Of a DNA stretch of 64,000 nucleotides, positions 25,887 to 34,735 are shown piece by piece. Where the stretch lies: NCBI RefSeq assembly GCF_014643375.1, contig NZ_BMJJ01000001.1, forward strand, positions 701,782 through 765,781. The letters run 5' to 3'. How positions within the stretch are numbered: position 1 is the stretch's first letter; the number at the start of each line of letters is the position of its first letter. Source of the stretch: Aureimonas glaciei (GTDB taxonomy: Bacteria > Pseudomonadota > Alphaproteobacteria > Rhizobiales > Rhizobiaceae). The position numbers were made by a program, and so were the translations under genes. Below the pieces are notes generated by a model. That model made no database searches. It saw nothing but the letters and a program-made list of their open reading frames with translations, and was not told the origin of the DNA.

Positions 25887-26726
25887 GTGTCGAACAGGAT
25901 GTTCTTGCGTTCTCCGCGGCCGCATGGCGGCCGCTTCGTCTTGGCCGCAGCGCTCGCGGGCCTCTGCCTCGCCGCGCCGGCCGTCGCGCGCGATCGCGGC
26001 CAGCCCGCCGTCCGCGTCGCGCCGGACCTTGCCAACGAATGGCTGCTGCAGCTTTCGCCCGGCAGCGGCGTCGTGCCCGGCTACCACCGCCCGAATCTGG
26101 CCCGTCCGGCGCGTGCCTATGACGGCGTCGTTCTCGAAGGCCGCGCCCCGGCAGGGCGTGCGCCGATCGCCGTCGACCGTTCCCGCGAGCCCGGCTATGA
26201 CGGCTACACCGGTTCCGTGCGCGCCGGCGCCTCCACTGCCGTCCCCCGGGCGATGAACAAGCGGGAGGTCGATCCCGTCTTCCTGCCCCAGGTCGTCGAC
26301 TACCCGACGAAGGAGAAGCCCGGCACGATCGTCATCGATACCACGGCGAAGTTTCTCTATCTGGTCGATCAGGGCGGCAAGGCGCACCGCTACGGCGTCG
26401 GCGTCGGCAAGCCCGGCTTCGAATGGGCCGGCGTGCACAAGGTCACCCAGAAGAAGGAATGGCCGACCTGGACGCCGCCCTCGCAGATGCGGGCCCGCGA
26501 ACGCGCCAAGGGCAAGATCCTGCCGGCGCAGATGGCGGGCGGACCGCAGAACCCGCTCGGCGCCCGCGCCATGTATCTCGGCTCGACGCTCTACCGCATC
26601 CACGGCACCAACCAGCCCTGGACCATCGGCAAGGCCATGTCCTCCGGCTGCATCCGCATGCGCAACGAGGACGTGACCGACCTTTACGGCCGCGTCCCGG
26701 TCGGCACGCGGGTGATCGTGCTCTGA
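25887..26726 (+). CDS. L,D-transpeptidase (YkuD domain)
   Basis: 279 residues. Signal peptide near 15-36 (GRFVLAAALAGLCLAAPAVA), a variable linker, then the YkuD catalytic domain from about 145 (GTIVIDTTAKFLYLVDQGGK). The catalytic motif is HGTNQPWTIG followed by MSSGCIRM, with nucleophile Cys at about 255. It forms 3-3 peptidoglycan cross-links or attaches proteins to the wall in the periplasm. Start is GTG at 25887 behind GAAGGATCGATCG. A second paralogue follows 185 bp downstream. Confidence 0.9.
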   Translation: MSNRMFLRSPRPHGGRFVLAAALAGLCLAAPAVARDRGQPAVRVAPDLANEWLLQLSPGSGVVPGYHRPNLARPARAYDGVVLEGRAPAGRAPIAVDRSREPGYDGYTGSVRAGASTAVPRAMNKREVDPVFLPQVVDYPTKEKPGTIVIDTTAKFLYLVDQGGKAHRYGVGVGKPGFEWAGVHKVTQKKEWPTWTPPSQMRARERAKGKILPAQMAGGPQNPLGARAMYLGSTLYRIHGTNQPWTIGKAMSSGCIRMRNEDVTDLYGRVPVGTRVIVL

Positions 26727-26911
26727 CGGCCACACCGGTCCGATAAAGATTTCTCCGCGATCACAGCTCGCGGAGGCCACGCCGACCCGGCGGCCCGCGG
26801 GCTTGCCAGGGTCGGCCCCGTCCGCAATGAATTCGAGAGCTTGGTGTTTGCCTGCCCCGCCTGCCGCCGGGGCGCGCCGCGATGCCGCATCGTCCCTGGA
26901 AGGATCGCCTC

Positions 26912-27643
26912 ATGCAGAGAAACATGCGCATCGCCTTGATCGCCGCTGCCGCGCTGGTCGGCGCGGCCGGCCTCACGCCCGATCCGGCGCACGCCGAGCA
27001 GCGCTACTACGACCACGCCAGCAACAGCTGGCGCGATGCCTCGGCCGCGCCGTCGCGGCGCATGTCGCAATCGATGCGCAAACCCGCGCGTCAGTTCATG
27101 CGCACCTCCGTCTCCATCGACACGAACGAGGCGCCGGGCACCATCATCGTCGATAGCCAGCGCAAGTTCCTCTACCATGTCGAGGGCCGGGGCCGAGCGA
27201 CCCGCTACGGCGTCGGCGTCGGCCGCGAAGGCTTTGGCTGGTCGGGCGACATGAAGGTCGGGCGCAAGGCGGAATGGCCGGGCTGGACGCCGCCGAAGGA
27301 GATGATCGCGCGGGAAAAGGCGGCTGGCCGCATCATTCCCCCCTACATGGAAGGCGGTCCGAACAATCCGCTCGGCGCGGCGGCACTCTATCTCTATCGC
27401 AACGGCCGCGATTCGATCTTCCGCATCCACGGCACCAACCAGCCCTGGACCATCGGCCAGAACATGTCGTCGGGCTGCATCCGGATGATGAACGAGGACG
27501 TGCAGGCGCTCTACGCCAAGACCGGCACCGGCACCAAGGTCATCGTCATCGGTCCGGACGGTCGGGGCCGCGACCGCATCTACCGCGAGGCGGGCCTGGC
27601 CGCCTCGGGTCAGAACATTCTGGAGACGCTCTTCGGCGGCTGA
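26912..27643 (+). CDS. L,D-transpeptidase (YkuD domain), tandem paralogue
   Basis: 243 residues. Signal peptide near 4-30 (MRIALIAAAALVGAAGLTPD region) and a YkuD domain from about 75 (GTIIVDSQRKFLYHVEGRGR). The catalytic HGTNQPWTIG and MSSGCIRM are intact, with Cys at about 189. The conserved core is close to that of the upstream gene (for example WPxWTPPxxMxAREKA in both), while the N-terminal linkers differ. ATG 26912 follows GGAAGGATCG. An alternative start at 26882 would add ten residues before the signal peptide. A strong terminator follows. Confidence 0.9.
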   Translation: MQRNMRIALIAAAALVGAAGLTPDPAHAEQRYYDHASNSWRDASAAPSRRMSQSMRKPARQFMRTSVSIDTNEAPGTIIVDSQRKFLYHVEGRGRATRYGVGVGREGFGWSGDMKVGRKAEWPGWTPPKEMIAREKAAGRIIPPYMEGGPNNPLGAAALYLYRNGRDSIFRIHGTNQPWTIGQNMSSGCIRMMNEDVQALYAKTGTGTKVIVIGPDGRGRDRIYREAGLAASGQNILETLFGG

Positions 27644-27670
27644 TCGACCGGCATAATCCGTCCGACATGC

Positions 27671-27704
27671 AAAAGGCCCGTCTCGTGATCGAGGCGGGCC
27701 TTTT
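27671..27704. terminator. bidirectional rho-independent terminator between L,D-transpeptidase and glnII
   Basis: A 15-bp stem AAAAGGCCCGTCTCG / CGAGGCGGGCCTTTT (one G-T pair) with a 4-base loop. A- and T-runs at both ends let it serve both convergent genes. Confidence 0.82.
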
Positions 27705-27911
27705 CCGTGTCGTGCTGTGTGTGACGTTCTTCGTCCCGCGACAGGATCAGTTCCGTGACGCCGGAACGCCAGGTCGCGCTTCGCAAGATCGACCCTGCAA
27801 ATCTCCGATACAGTCCCGACCGCCACCGGATCGCCCCGCGGGATGCGGCCCGGCGATGATCTGTCGATGGAGGGGCGGCGCCGGCCGGGAAGGTCGGCGC
27901 CGCTTTGGGGA

Positions 27912-28958
27912 TCAGGCCGCGGCGGAGACGCGGGCTTCGGCGCTGGTCGGCACCAGGGCGATGGTCTTCAGGATCTGCGAGGCGATCTGGTAGGGGCAGC
28001 CCTGCGAGTTCGGCCGGCGATCTTCCAGATAGCCCTTGTAGTCGTTCTTGATGAAGGAGTGCGGCACGCGGATCGAGGCGCCGCGATCGGCGATGCCGTA
28101 GCTGAACTTGTTCCACGGCGCGGTCTCGTGCTTGCCGGTGAGACGCAGATGGTTGTCCGGGCCATAGACCGCGATGTGGTCTTCCAAGTTCTCGTCGAAG
28201 GCCTTCATCAGGGCCTCGAAATAATCCTTGCCGCCGGTCTCGCGCATGAAGGCGGTGGAGAAGTTGGCGTGCATGCCCGAGCCGTTCCAGTCGGTGTCGC
28301 CGAGCGGCTTGCAGTGGTACTCGATGTCGATGCCGTACTGCTCGGTCAGGCGCTGCAAGAGGTAACGGGCGATCCACATTTCGTCGGCGGCGCGCTTGGA
28401 GCCCTTGCCGAAGATCTGGAATTCCCACTGGCCCTTGGCGACTTCCGCGTTGATGCCCTCGTGGTTGATGCCGGCGGCGAGGCACAGGTCGAGATGCTCC
28501 TCGACGATCTCGCGGGCGATCGCGCCGACATTCTTGTAGCCGACGCCGGTGTAGTAGGGGCCCTGCGGGGCGGGATAGCCGCTCTCGGGGAAGCCGAGCG
28601 GACGGCCGTCCTGATAGAAGAAATATTCCTGCTCGAAGCCGAACCAGGCGCCCTCGTCGTCGAGGATGGTGGCGCGGCTGTTCGAGGGATGCGGCGTCTT
28701 GCCGTCCGGCATCATCACTTCGCACATCACCAGCGCGCCGTTGGTGCGGGCCGCGTCCGGGAAGATGGCGACGGGCTTCAGCACGCAATCGGAATTGCTG
28801 CCTTCCGCCTGCATGGTCGACGAGCCGTCAAAGCCCCACAGCGGCAGCTGCTCCAGTTCTGGGAAGGCGTCGAATTCCTTGATCTGCGTCTTGCCGCGCA
28901 GGTTCGGAACGGGCGTGTACCCGTCGAGCCAAATATACTCCAGCTTGTACTTGGTCAT
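27912..28958 (-). CDS. glnII: glutamine synthetase, type II (eukaryotic-like)
   Basis: 348 residues, the short GSII form found in rhizobia and eukaryotes, which makes glutamine from glutamate and ammonia. Landmarks are LPLWGFDGSSTMQAEGSNSD near 38-57, WFGFEQEYFFY near 104-114 with metal-binding Glu, NAEVAKGQWEFQIF near 168-181, and NGSGMHANFST near 223-233. The N-terminus and length are complete. It is divergent from a DUF2735 gene, the standard rhizobial arrangement. A sigma-54-like promoter lies about 96 bp upstream, as expected for NtrC-controlled glnII. Confidence 0.95.
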   Translation of the reverse strand: MTKYKLEYIWLDGYTPVPNLRGKTQIKEFDAFPELEQLPLWGFDGSSTMQAEGSNSDCVLKPVAIFPDAARTNGALVMCEVMMPDGKTPHPSNSRATILDDEGAWFGFEQEYFFYQDGRPLGFPESGYPAPQGPYYTGVGYKNVGAIAREIVEEHLDLCLAAGINHEGINAEVAKGQWEFQIFGKGSKRAADEMWIARYLLQRLTEQYGIDIEYHCKPLGDTDWNGSGMHANFSTAFMRETGGKDYFEALMKAFDENLEDHIAVYGPDNHLRLTGKHETAPWNKFSYGIADRGASIRVPHSFIKNDYKGYLEDRRPNSQGCPYQIASQILKTIALVPTSAEARVSAAA

Positions 28959-29373
28959 CGCAAACTCTCGTCAGTGGTGATGCATCCGGTGAACCCCGGT
29001 CCGTACGCTGGCCTCCGGTGAGGATGCCAGGCACGCGCGGTCGTCACTCCCCATGCATGCCGCGTGCCAAATGCCTCGGCCCGCGGGAAGGGCCGTGGTC
29101 GCGTTCGACCGACGGGGCGGGCCAGGCTGAGCGATGCTAGAGTGCCGCCTGTGCTCCCGGGGCCGACAGGGCAAAGGGCTCAGAAAAATGGGCGGCTGGC
29201 GGGTCAGTTTGCCGCAACGCTTTTCCCGCATGCTGGGCGTTAGGGGCTGGCGAGCCGCGCTGGCGCCGGCCCCAATCGCCCCGCCGATGACTAGAAAATT
29301 TGCAGTTCGCCTATATTTAGTGCAGAAGAGATGCAGGCAAGAAGAGCGCGAGGCGCCTTTCGGGAGACCCTCC
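28959..29373. other. 415-bp divergent promoter region glnII / DUF2735
   Basis: Holds the sigma-54-like site at 29054-29069 facing glnII. An A/T-richer patch at 29288-29325 may contain the DUF2735 promoter. No clear NtrC dyad could be assigned by eye. Confidence 0.5.
29054..29069 (-). promoter_or_regulatory. sigma-54 (-24/-12) promoter for glnII
   Basis: On the minus strand the sequence is TGGCACGCGGCATGCA, matching TGGCAC-N5-TTGCW at every fixed position but one and keeping GG-N10-GC spacing. Predicted transcription start is near 29042, giving a leader of about 85 bases before the glnII ATG. Confidence 0.55.
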
Positions 29374-29556
29374 ATGGCAGCAACGGATCATCGGCCGACG
29401 GCCACCATCTACGCCTTTCCCAAGCGCGACCGCTTCGCGGAGCGCCGCGAGCTGGCCGAAAAGGCCGCGGTCGCCGAGATCGGCAGCTATGCCGCCTGCG
29501 ACAGCTGGTATCACGAGGCAGCGCTCACAGACGCGGACAAGACGCGCCTATCCTAA
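29374..29556 (+). CDS. DUF2735 family protein
   Basis: 60 residues. The start MAATDHRPTATIYAFPKRDR and the closing ACDSWYHEAAL match the small DUF2735 proteins that sit divergent to glnII in many rhizobia. The function is unknown; the position implies a link to nitrogen control. ATG 29374 follows CGGGAGACC. No membrane segment. Confidence 0.85.
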   Translation: MAATDHRPTATIYAFPKRDRFAERRELAEKAAVAEIGSYAACDSWYHEAALTDADKTRLS

Positions 29557-29629
29557 GCCGCCGGGGCTCTGAGCCGCACCCGTCCTACAGGGCAACGGCT
29601 GACTTGTGTGTCCGTGATCGGCCGGCGCT

Positions 29630-30571
29630 TCAGGCGCCAAAAATCGACCAGCCCATCCGTTTCGTCAGGCTTTCCAGCGCGATGCGGCCGAGATGCGAGT
29701 TGCCGGCGGCGTCCAGTCCGGGCGACCAGACGGCGATCGATGCCTTGCCCGGCGCGACCGCCATGATGCCGCCCCCGACGCCGCTCTTGCCCGGCAGGCC
29801 CACGCGGTAGGCGAACTCCCCCGACCCGTCATAATGGCCGCAGGTCAGCATGATCGCATTGATGCGCCGCGCCCGCTCGGGGTTCACCACCGACAGGCCG
29901 GTCGACGGATTGCGGCCGCTGTGCGCGAGGAAGCGGGCGGCCATCGCGAGCTGGCGGCAGGACATGGCGATGGCGCAATGGTGGAAATAGACGCCGAGCG
30001 TGAACTCGACCGGATTGTCCAGCACGCCGAAGGATTTCATGTAGTAGGCCAGCGCGTTGTTGCGAAAGCCGGTGCGCTGCTCGGAGGCCGCCACCGCCTC
30101 GTCGATGGTGATCGTTTCGTCCTCGGCGAGGAAACGCATGAAGCGCAAAATCTCGCCCAGTGCCTCGCGCGGCTTGTGGCCGGAGAGAATGAGATCGGTG
30201 ACCGCGATGGCGCCGGCATTGATGAAGGGATTGCGCGGAATGCCCTGTTCGCGCTCCAGCTGGACGATCGAGTTGAACGCCGTACCGGAGGGCTCGCGGC
30301 CGACGCGCCGCCACAGACGGTCGCCGACCATGCCCAGCGCCAGCGTCAGCGTGAACACCTTCGACACGCTCTGGATCGAGAAGGGCGTGTCGCAGTCACC
30401 GGCCGCCGCCACGTGGCCGTCGGCGTCGATGACGACGAGGCCGAAGGCGCCGGCATCGACGCGGGCGAGTTCCGGGATGTAGGTTGCCACCGTGCCACGG
30501 TCGGGCCGCGCGGCCATTTCCGCTGCGATCTCCTGAATGACGCGGTCGAGGTGTTCGGCGGAAGACGGCAT
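29630..30571 (-). CDS. glsA: glutaminase A
   Basis: 313 residues, the usual length. It hydrolyses glutamine to glutamate and ammonia. Beta-lactamase-like landmarks are [12 protein letters not shown] near 64-75 with the catalytic Ser-x-x-Lys, then [25 protein letters not shown] near 118-131, [20 protein letters not shown] and [16 protein letters not shown] near 258-273. The frame stays open far upstream of 30571 only because of high GC; the conserved N-terminus ([17 protein letters not shown]) fixes the start. Close to glnII, giving a local glutamine make-and-break pair on the same strand. Confidence 0.93.
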   Translation of the reverse strand: MPSSAEHLDRVIQEIAAEMAARPDRGTVATYIPELARVDAGAFGLVVIDADGHVAAAGDCDTPFSIQSVSKVFTLTLALGMVGDRLWRRVGREPSGTAFNSIVQLEREQGIPRNPFINAGAIAVTDLILSGHKPREALGEILRFMRFLAEDETITIDEAVAASEQRTGFRNNALAYYMKSFGVLDNPVEFTLGVYFHHCAIAMSCRQLAMAARFLAHSGRNPSTGLSVVNPERARRINAIMLTCGHYDGSGEFAYRVGLPGKSGVGGGIMAVAPGKASIAVWSPGLDAAGNSHLGRIALESLTKRMGWSIFGA

Positions 30572-30951
30572 CGGACCTCGGTCATTTCGGCAGGGGTTCG
30601 CTCGGCGACGGAGAGCGGCGAGCGCTTCCGGCAGCGCGACTGTGCGGTGCAGCAGCGCGTTCTGTAAAGCGCCGCGTGGATGGGGCCCAATTGATAGAGC
30701 GCCATTCTTCTCCCCGCCGGGGAGAAGGTGGACGCGAAGCGGCCGGATGAGGGGGTGCAACCTCTCCGGAAGGGCGCGCCCCCTCATCGCCCTGCCGGGC
30801 ACTTCTCCCCGGTGGGGAGAAGAAGCAGCGGACGCCTTTGCGGCAAAGCGGGCGGGGCTCATCGTGCCATTCAGGCGCCGGGCCGTCCTTGCAGCGTGCT
30901 CAGCCGGCTTCTGACGCGCCATCGGATATCCGGCGGCAGCGGCGCGACAAC
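30572..30951. other. 380-bp intergenic region between glsA and glcF
   Basis: Mostly occupied by the palindromic repeat at 30705-30824. No gene is seen. Confidence 0.55.
30705..30824. repeat. intergenic palindromic repeat element, related to the ileS insert
   Basis: About 120 bp with hairpins at both ends (CTTCTCCCCGCCGGGGAGAAG at the left, a CTTCTCCCC / GGGGAGAAG pair at the right) and an overall inverted layout: GGATGAGGGGG on the left answers CCCCCTCATCG on the right. The right half shares CCTGCCGG-x-CA followed by CTCCCC with the right half of the element inside ileS (62752-62896). Such elements are common between genes in rhizobial genomes. Confidence 0.75.
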
Positions 30952-32310
30952 TTATTCCGCCGCGATGGCCGGCACGACCGGCTCGATCCCCGCCAGAGCC
31001 GCCGGCCTTTCCCCGCCATAGGCCCAGTCCAAAAGTGCCACCGTGTGCAGGATGGGCGCCGCCGTTCCCGAGCCGATCTGCGTCATGCAGCCGATGTTGC
31101 CGGTGGCGATGGCCTGTGCGCCGGTGCGGGCGATGTTGGCGACCTTGCGGTCGCGCAAGGTGGCGGCGATCTCCGGCTGCAGGATGTTGTAGGTGCCGGC
31201 CGAGCCGCAGCACAGATGCCCTTCCGGCACGTCCCGCACGACGAAGCCCGCCTGCGCCAGAAGGATTTTGGGCGCCTTTATGATCTTCTGGCCGTGCTGC
31301 ATCGAGCAGGCGGAGTGATAGGCGAGCGTCAGGCCGGTGGCGTTGACCGGTGCCGGCAGATCGAGGCCGGCGAGATATTCGGTGACGTCCTTGGCCAGCG
31401 CCGAGACCGCTGCCGCCTTCGCCGCATAGGCCGGGTCGAGCCGCAGCATGTGGCCATAATCCTTGATCGTCGTGCCGCAACCGGAGGTGGTGACGAGGAT
31501 GGCGTCGAGGCCGCCGTCTTCCGCAACACGCATCCAAGCGTCGACATTGCGGCGGGCGAAATCCAGCGCCTCGTCCTCGCGGCCGAGATGGTGGACCAGT
31601 GCGCCGCAGCAGCCTTCCCCCGGCGTCGGTGCCACGGCGATGCCGAGCCGCGCCAGGAGGCGCGTGGTCGCCTGGTTGATGCCGGGATCGAGCACGGACT
31701 GGGCGCAACCGGACAGAATCGCCACGCGCGGGGCGCGGCCCGTGGCCGGGCCCCGCAGAGCCGGCGCGGCAGCCGCAGCCGGCGCGGCGCCGCGCTCTGA
31801 CGCCGCTGGCAGGCGGGCGGGCGCCAAACGCAGCATCGCCGCCAGCGGCTTCAGCGGCGTGACCGCATCGAAGAGCGGGGCGAGCGGCCGGGCGAGGCGG
31901 GCGAGCGCGAGGCTGGCGCGGAACCGCCGGGGAAAGGGCAAAGTCTTCGCCAGCACCAGACGGATCATGCGGTCGACGAAAGGCCGCTCATAGGTATTCT
32001 CGATATGCGCCCGCGCGTGGTCGACGAGGTGCATGTAGTTCACGCCCGAGGGGCAGGTCGTCATGCAGGCGAGGCAGGACAGGCAGCGGTCGATGTGCTT
32101 GACCACTTTCGCGTCGGCCGGCCGGTCGTTCTCCAGCATGTCCTTGATCAGGTAGATGCGGCCGCGCGGCGAATCCAGCTCGTTGCCGAGCGTCACATAG
32201 GTCGGGCAGGTGGCCGTGCAGAAGCCGCAATGCACGCATTTGCGGATGATTCCCTCGGATTCGGCGACCGCGGGATCGGCGAGCTGCGCCGGGGAGAAGG
32301 TGGTCTGCAT
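30952..32310 (-). CDS. glcF: glycolate oxidase iron-sulfur subunit
   Basis: 452 residues. Two 4Fe-4S ferredoxin motifs lie near the N-terminus ([13 protein letters not shown] at 25-37, [14 protein letters not shown] at about 75-88). Two CCG domains follow, with [35 protein letters not shown] and [12 protein letters not shown]. It passes electrons from GlcD/GlcE towards the membrane. ATG 32310 follows AAGGAATGAC. An Ala-rich linker at about 170-190 is longer than usual. In this operon it is separated from glcE by a DUF433/DUF5615 pair. Confidence 0.93.
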   Translation of the reverse strand: MQTTFSPAQLADPAVAESEGIIRKCVHCGFCTATCPTYVTLGNELDSPRGRIYLIKDMLENDRPADAKVVKHIDRCLSCLACMTTCPSGVNYMHLVDHARAHIENTYERPFVDRMIRLVLAKTLPFPRRFRASLALARLARPLAPLFDAVTPLKPLAAMLRLAPARLPAASERGAAPAAAAAPALRGPATGRAPRVAILSGCAQSVLDPGINQATTRLLARLGIAVAPTPGEGCCGALVHHLGREDEALDFARRNVDAWMRVAEDGGLDAILVTTSGCGTTIKDYGHMLRLDPAYAAKAAAVSALAKDVTEYLAGLDLPAPVNATGLTLAYHSACSMQHGQKIIKAPKILLAQAGFVVRDVPEGHLCCGSAGTYNILQPEIAATLRDRKVANIARTGAQAIATGNIGCMTQIGSGTAAPILHTVALLDWAYGGERPAALAGIEPVVPAIAAE

Positions 32311-32361
32311 CTGTCATTCCTTGCAGCCATGCTGTGGTCGTCGGCTTCGATGCGATTCGAA

Positions 32362-32679
32362 TCACGACGGGGCGATCAGTGTGGCGGTTCCCGGGATAGC
32401 GAGGGTGATCGCCTTGGCGATGGCAGGAGCCAGCGGCGCAAGGAGATCCAGTTTTGGTGTCGGCAGGACGATCAGTGCCAGCGGTCCGAAATGCTGCTGG
32501 AACGCAATGTTCTTGTCGCAGGTCACGAAGACGTGGATGCCGCGCTCTCGAAGGTGAAGCAGCAACACACCATTCCTCAGACCCTTCCATGTCCTGGGGA
32601 AAGGCAACAGGTCGGCGCCGTGGGCACTGACGAGGGAGGCCACCGCCCGCGGGACATTCTCGTCGAGCATGGCAGGCAT
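32362..32679 (-). CDS. DUF5615 PIN-like protein, putative toxin
   Basis: 105 residues. MLDENVPRAVA at the start with the Asp-Glu pair and the VFVTCDKNIAFQQH segment near 51-64 match the PIN-like DUF5615 family, predicted nucleases usually paired with DUF433 proteins. Starts one base after the DUF433 stop, so the two are coupled. MLDE at 32670 is an alternative start. It lies inside the glc operon, 51 bp before glcF. Toxicity is untested and inferred only from the pairing. Confidence 0.75.
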   Translation of the reverse strand: MPAMLDENVPRAVASLVSAHGADLLPFPRTWKGLRNGVLLLHLRERGIHVFVTCDKNIAFQQHFGPLALIVLPTPKLDLLAPLAPAIAKAITLAIPGTATLIAPS

Positions 32680-32680
32680 A

Positions 32681-32896
32681 TCAGGCGACGAGCCGCTTTA
32701 AATCCTCGGCCGCCAGAAGAAGCGCTGCCTCCGCCTGAGCCCGCTCGACCGTCGGAAACTCGCCAAGAAATTCATCCAGCGACATCCCGCTCGCAAGGTT
32801 CTCGAACAGCGTCTCGACCGGTACCCGCGTTCCGCGAAAGACCGTGGCGCCGGACATGATCTCCGGATCGGCCGACAAGATTTCACTCCTATCCAT
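32681..32896 (-). CDS. DUF433 protein, putative antitoxin
   Basis: 71 residues. IMSGATVFRGTRVPVETLFE near 13-32 and MSLDEFLGEFPTVERAQAEA near 38-57 are the DUF433 pattern, a winged-helix-like antitoxin domain. ATG 32896 follows GGAGAAGCAG. It lies 23 bp after the glcE stop and one base before the DUF5615 gene. The order antitoxin then toxin is typical. An upstream in-frame ATG at 32917 is less likely. Confidence 0.8.
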   Translation of the reverse strand: MDRSEILSADPEIMSGATVFRGTRVPVETLFENLASGMSLDEFLGEFPTVERAQAEAALLLAAEDLKRLVA

Positions 32897-32919
32897 TCTG
32901 CTTCTCCACTTCGCCATTC

Positions 32920-34149
32920 CTACCCCATCCGCCCGGGATTGAGCACGCCCTTCGGGTCGAACTGGTCCTTCAGGCGGCCGCTCAGCGCGGCGAGCGGGCC
33001 GGGCTGGGGCTGGAAGACCGGGGTGGCGGCGCGCGCGCCATCCTCGGCCCGTGCCAGAAAGGCGTGGCCGCCGCCATGGGCGGCGAGCGCGGCGCGGATC
33101 ATGGCCGCTTCCGGCTCGCCGTCGAGCCGCAGCCAGACGAGTCCGCCCTGCCAGTCGTAGAAGGCATCGACGGCCAGATGCATCCGCAACGCCATTACCA
33201 CTTCATGGCCCCGTGTCGGCGCGCAGGACAGGCGCCAGACGGGCCGCATCGTGCCGTCGGCGAAGGGTTTGGCATCGCGCACGTCGCGCCAGAGCGCCAC
33301 CGAAGCCTCGCCCTCCAGCCGCTCCAGCCGGCCGACCTTGGAGAGCGCCGCGCCGAGATGGGCTGCCCTTGCCGCGACTGAGGGCCCGAACCCTTCGAGG
33401 CGGATCAGCGTCGCGGGATCGCTCCCCAGTTCACCTGACAGGACCCTTCGGGCGACCAGCGCCGGCAGGTGCGCCGCACCCGAAACCTCGGCCGACGAGC
33501 CCATCGCCGCCGCCATGGCACCGGCCGCCTGCTCGTCGCCCAGGCCCCGCAGCACCAGCGTCGTCTCGGTCTCGGCCTTCGGCATGACTTTCACGGTGAG
33601 GTCAGTCATCACCGCGAGCGTGCCGAAGGAACCCGTCAGCCCTTTCGACAGATCGTAGCCGGTGACGTTCTTCACCACCCGCCCGCCCGACTTGAAGATT
33701 TCGGCCCGGCCGGAGACGGCGGCGACGCCCAGCACGTGATCGCGCGCGGCCCCCTGCTTCAGCCGGCGTGGGCCGGAAAGGTTGCAGGCGACCACGCCGC
33801 CGATCGTGCCCTGGCCCGCGGGCAGGCCGAAGAGCGGGCCGTAGTCCATCGGCTCGAATTCCAGCCGCTGCCGGTGCTGGTCGAGCAGCGCCTCGATCTC
33901 GGCGATCGGCGTTCCGGCGCGGGCCGAAAGCACCAGTTCCTCCGGCTCGTAGAGCGTGACGCCCGACATTCTGGTTAGCGAAAGGGTGCGGGCGGCCTGG
34001 ACAGGCCGGCCGAGACCGCGCTTCGATCCCGTGCCCTCGATCGCCAGCGGCTCGTCCGCCGAGATCGCGGCGGCGATGATGTCGCGCACCTCCGCCACGC
34101 TGGAGGGCGAGAGAATGCTGTGGTTCTCGAGAATCTCGGCCATGCTCAT
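32920..34149 (-). CDS. glcE: glycolate oxidase FAD-binding subunit
   Basis: 409 residues. A PCMH-type FAD domain occupies about 1-180, with PLAIEGTGSKRGLG near 34-47, LPAGQGTIGGVVACNLSG near 108-125, KNVTGYDLSKGLTGSFGTLA near 160-179, and a C-terminal closing DPKGVLNPGRMG. It works with GlcD in oxidising glycolate to glyoxylate. Its start overlaps the Uma2 stop by four bases (ATGA), so the Uma2 gene lies directly in the operon between glcD and glcE. Confidence 0.92.
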   Translation of the reverse strand: MSMAEILENHSILSPSSVAEVRDIIAAAISADEPLAIEGTGSKRGLGRPVQAARTLSLTRMSGVTLYEPEELVLSARAGTPIAEIEALLDQHRQRLEFEPMDYGPLFGLPAGQGTIGGVVACNLSGPRRLKQGAARDHVLGVAAVSGRAEIFKSGGRVVKNVTGYDLSKGLTGSFGTLAVMTDLTVKVMPKAETETTLVLRGLGDEQAAGAMAAAMGSSAEVSGAAHLPALVARRVLSGELGSDPATLIRLEGFGPSVAARAAHLGAALSKVGRLERLEGEASVALWRDVRDAKPFADGTMRPVWRLSCAPTRGHEVVMALRMHLAVDAFYDWQGGLVWLRLDGEPEAAMIRAALAAHGGGHAFLARAEDGARAATPVFQPQPGPLAALSGRLKDQFDPKGVLNPGRMG

Positions 34150-34727
34150 CGGACGGGCGTGCCCTTGTAGAGGTCGCCGAGGCGGCAGGAGAAGCCGATC
34201 TCGGGCAGGGTGATGACGTCCTCAGCGGAACGGAACACCCGGCCCTGCCAGTTCTCGGCACGGGACCAGAGCTCAAGGCAGACATCGTCCTGCCCGATGA
34301 TCAGGACATGCGTGCAGTCCGGCGCATCGGCATAGAGTGCGCGCTTCCGGCTGATGTGCTCGAGCGAGTTGGATGGCGACAGGATCTCCGCGACCAGGTG
34401 GAAGCGCGTCGCATACGACACGGAGTCGATCTCGGCATCCAAGACTGCGACGTCGGCGATGGGCCGGAAGGCCTTATGCGCATCCACAATCAGGCCGACC
34501 TCGACCAGCGCGAAGAGATCCGGACGCGCCGTCTCGATGGCATTGTTCAGGGCCGCAGCAAGATTGAGCGCGATCCGCTGATGGACGAGCGTCGGCGGCG
34601 ACATCATCAGGAACGGCTCTCCGTCGATCAGCTGCCAGCGCTCCTCGCGCGGCCGCGGGCCAATCATGGCGAGGAAGGCATCGGTCGACATCTTGTTGGG
34701 GCTTGGATGGGGCGGCAGAACCGTCAT
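34146..34727 (-). CDS. Uma2 family (DUF820) restriction-endonuclease-fold protein
   Basis: 193 residues. Uma2 landmarks are RWQLIDGEPFLMMSPPTLVH near 30-49 with the first Glu, PIADVAVLDAE near 93-103 (catalytic Asp), and RFHLVAEILSPSN near 110-122 with the E-x-L/V. The fold is PD-(D/E)XK-like; cellular roles are mostly unknown and members are numerous in cyanobacteria. A strong AGGAGG ribosome site precedes ATG 34727. It lies 8 bp after glcD and overlaps glcE by four bases. Confidence 0.82.
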   Translation of the reverse strand: MTVLPPHPSPNKMSTDAFLAMIGPRPREERWQLIDGEPFLMMSPPTLVHQRIALNLAAALNNAIETARPDLFALVEVGLIVDAHKAFRPIADVAVLDAEIDSVSYATRFHLVAEILSPSNSLEHISRKRALYADAPDCTHVLIIGQDDVCLELWSRAENWQGRVFRSAEDVITLPEIGFSCRLGDLYKGTPVR

Positions 34728-34735
34728 GTGCCCTC

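Noticed and set aside
30572-31708. Upstream extension of the glsA frame, which would make a 692-residue fusion
   Set aside because: The extra part is antisense-register reading of glcF and the repeat; glutaminase starts normally at 30571.
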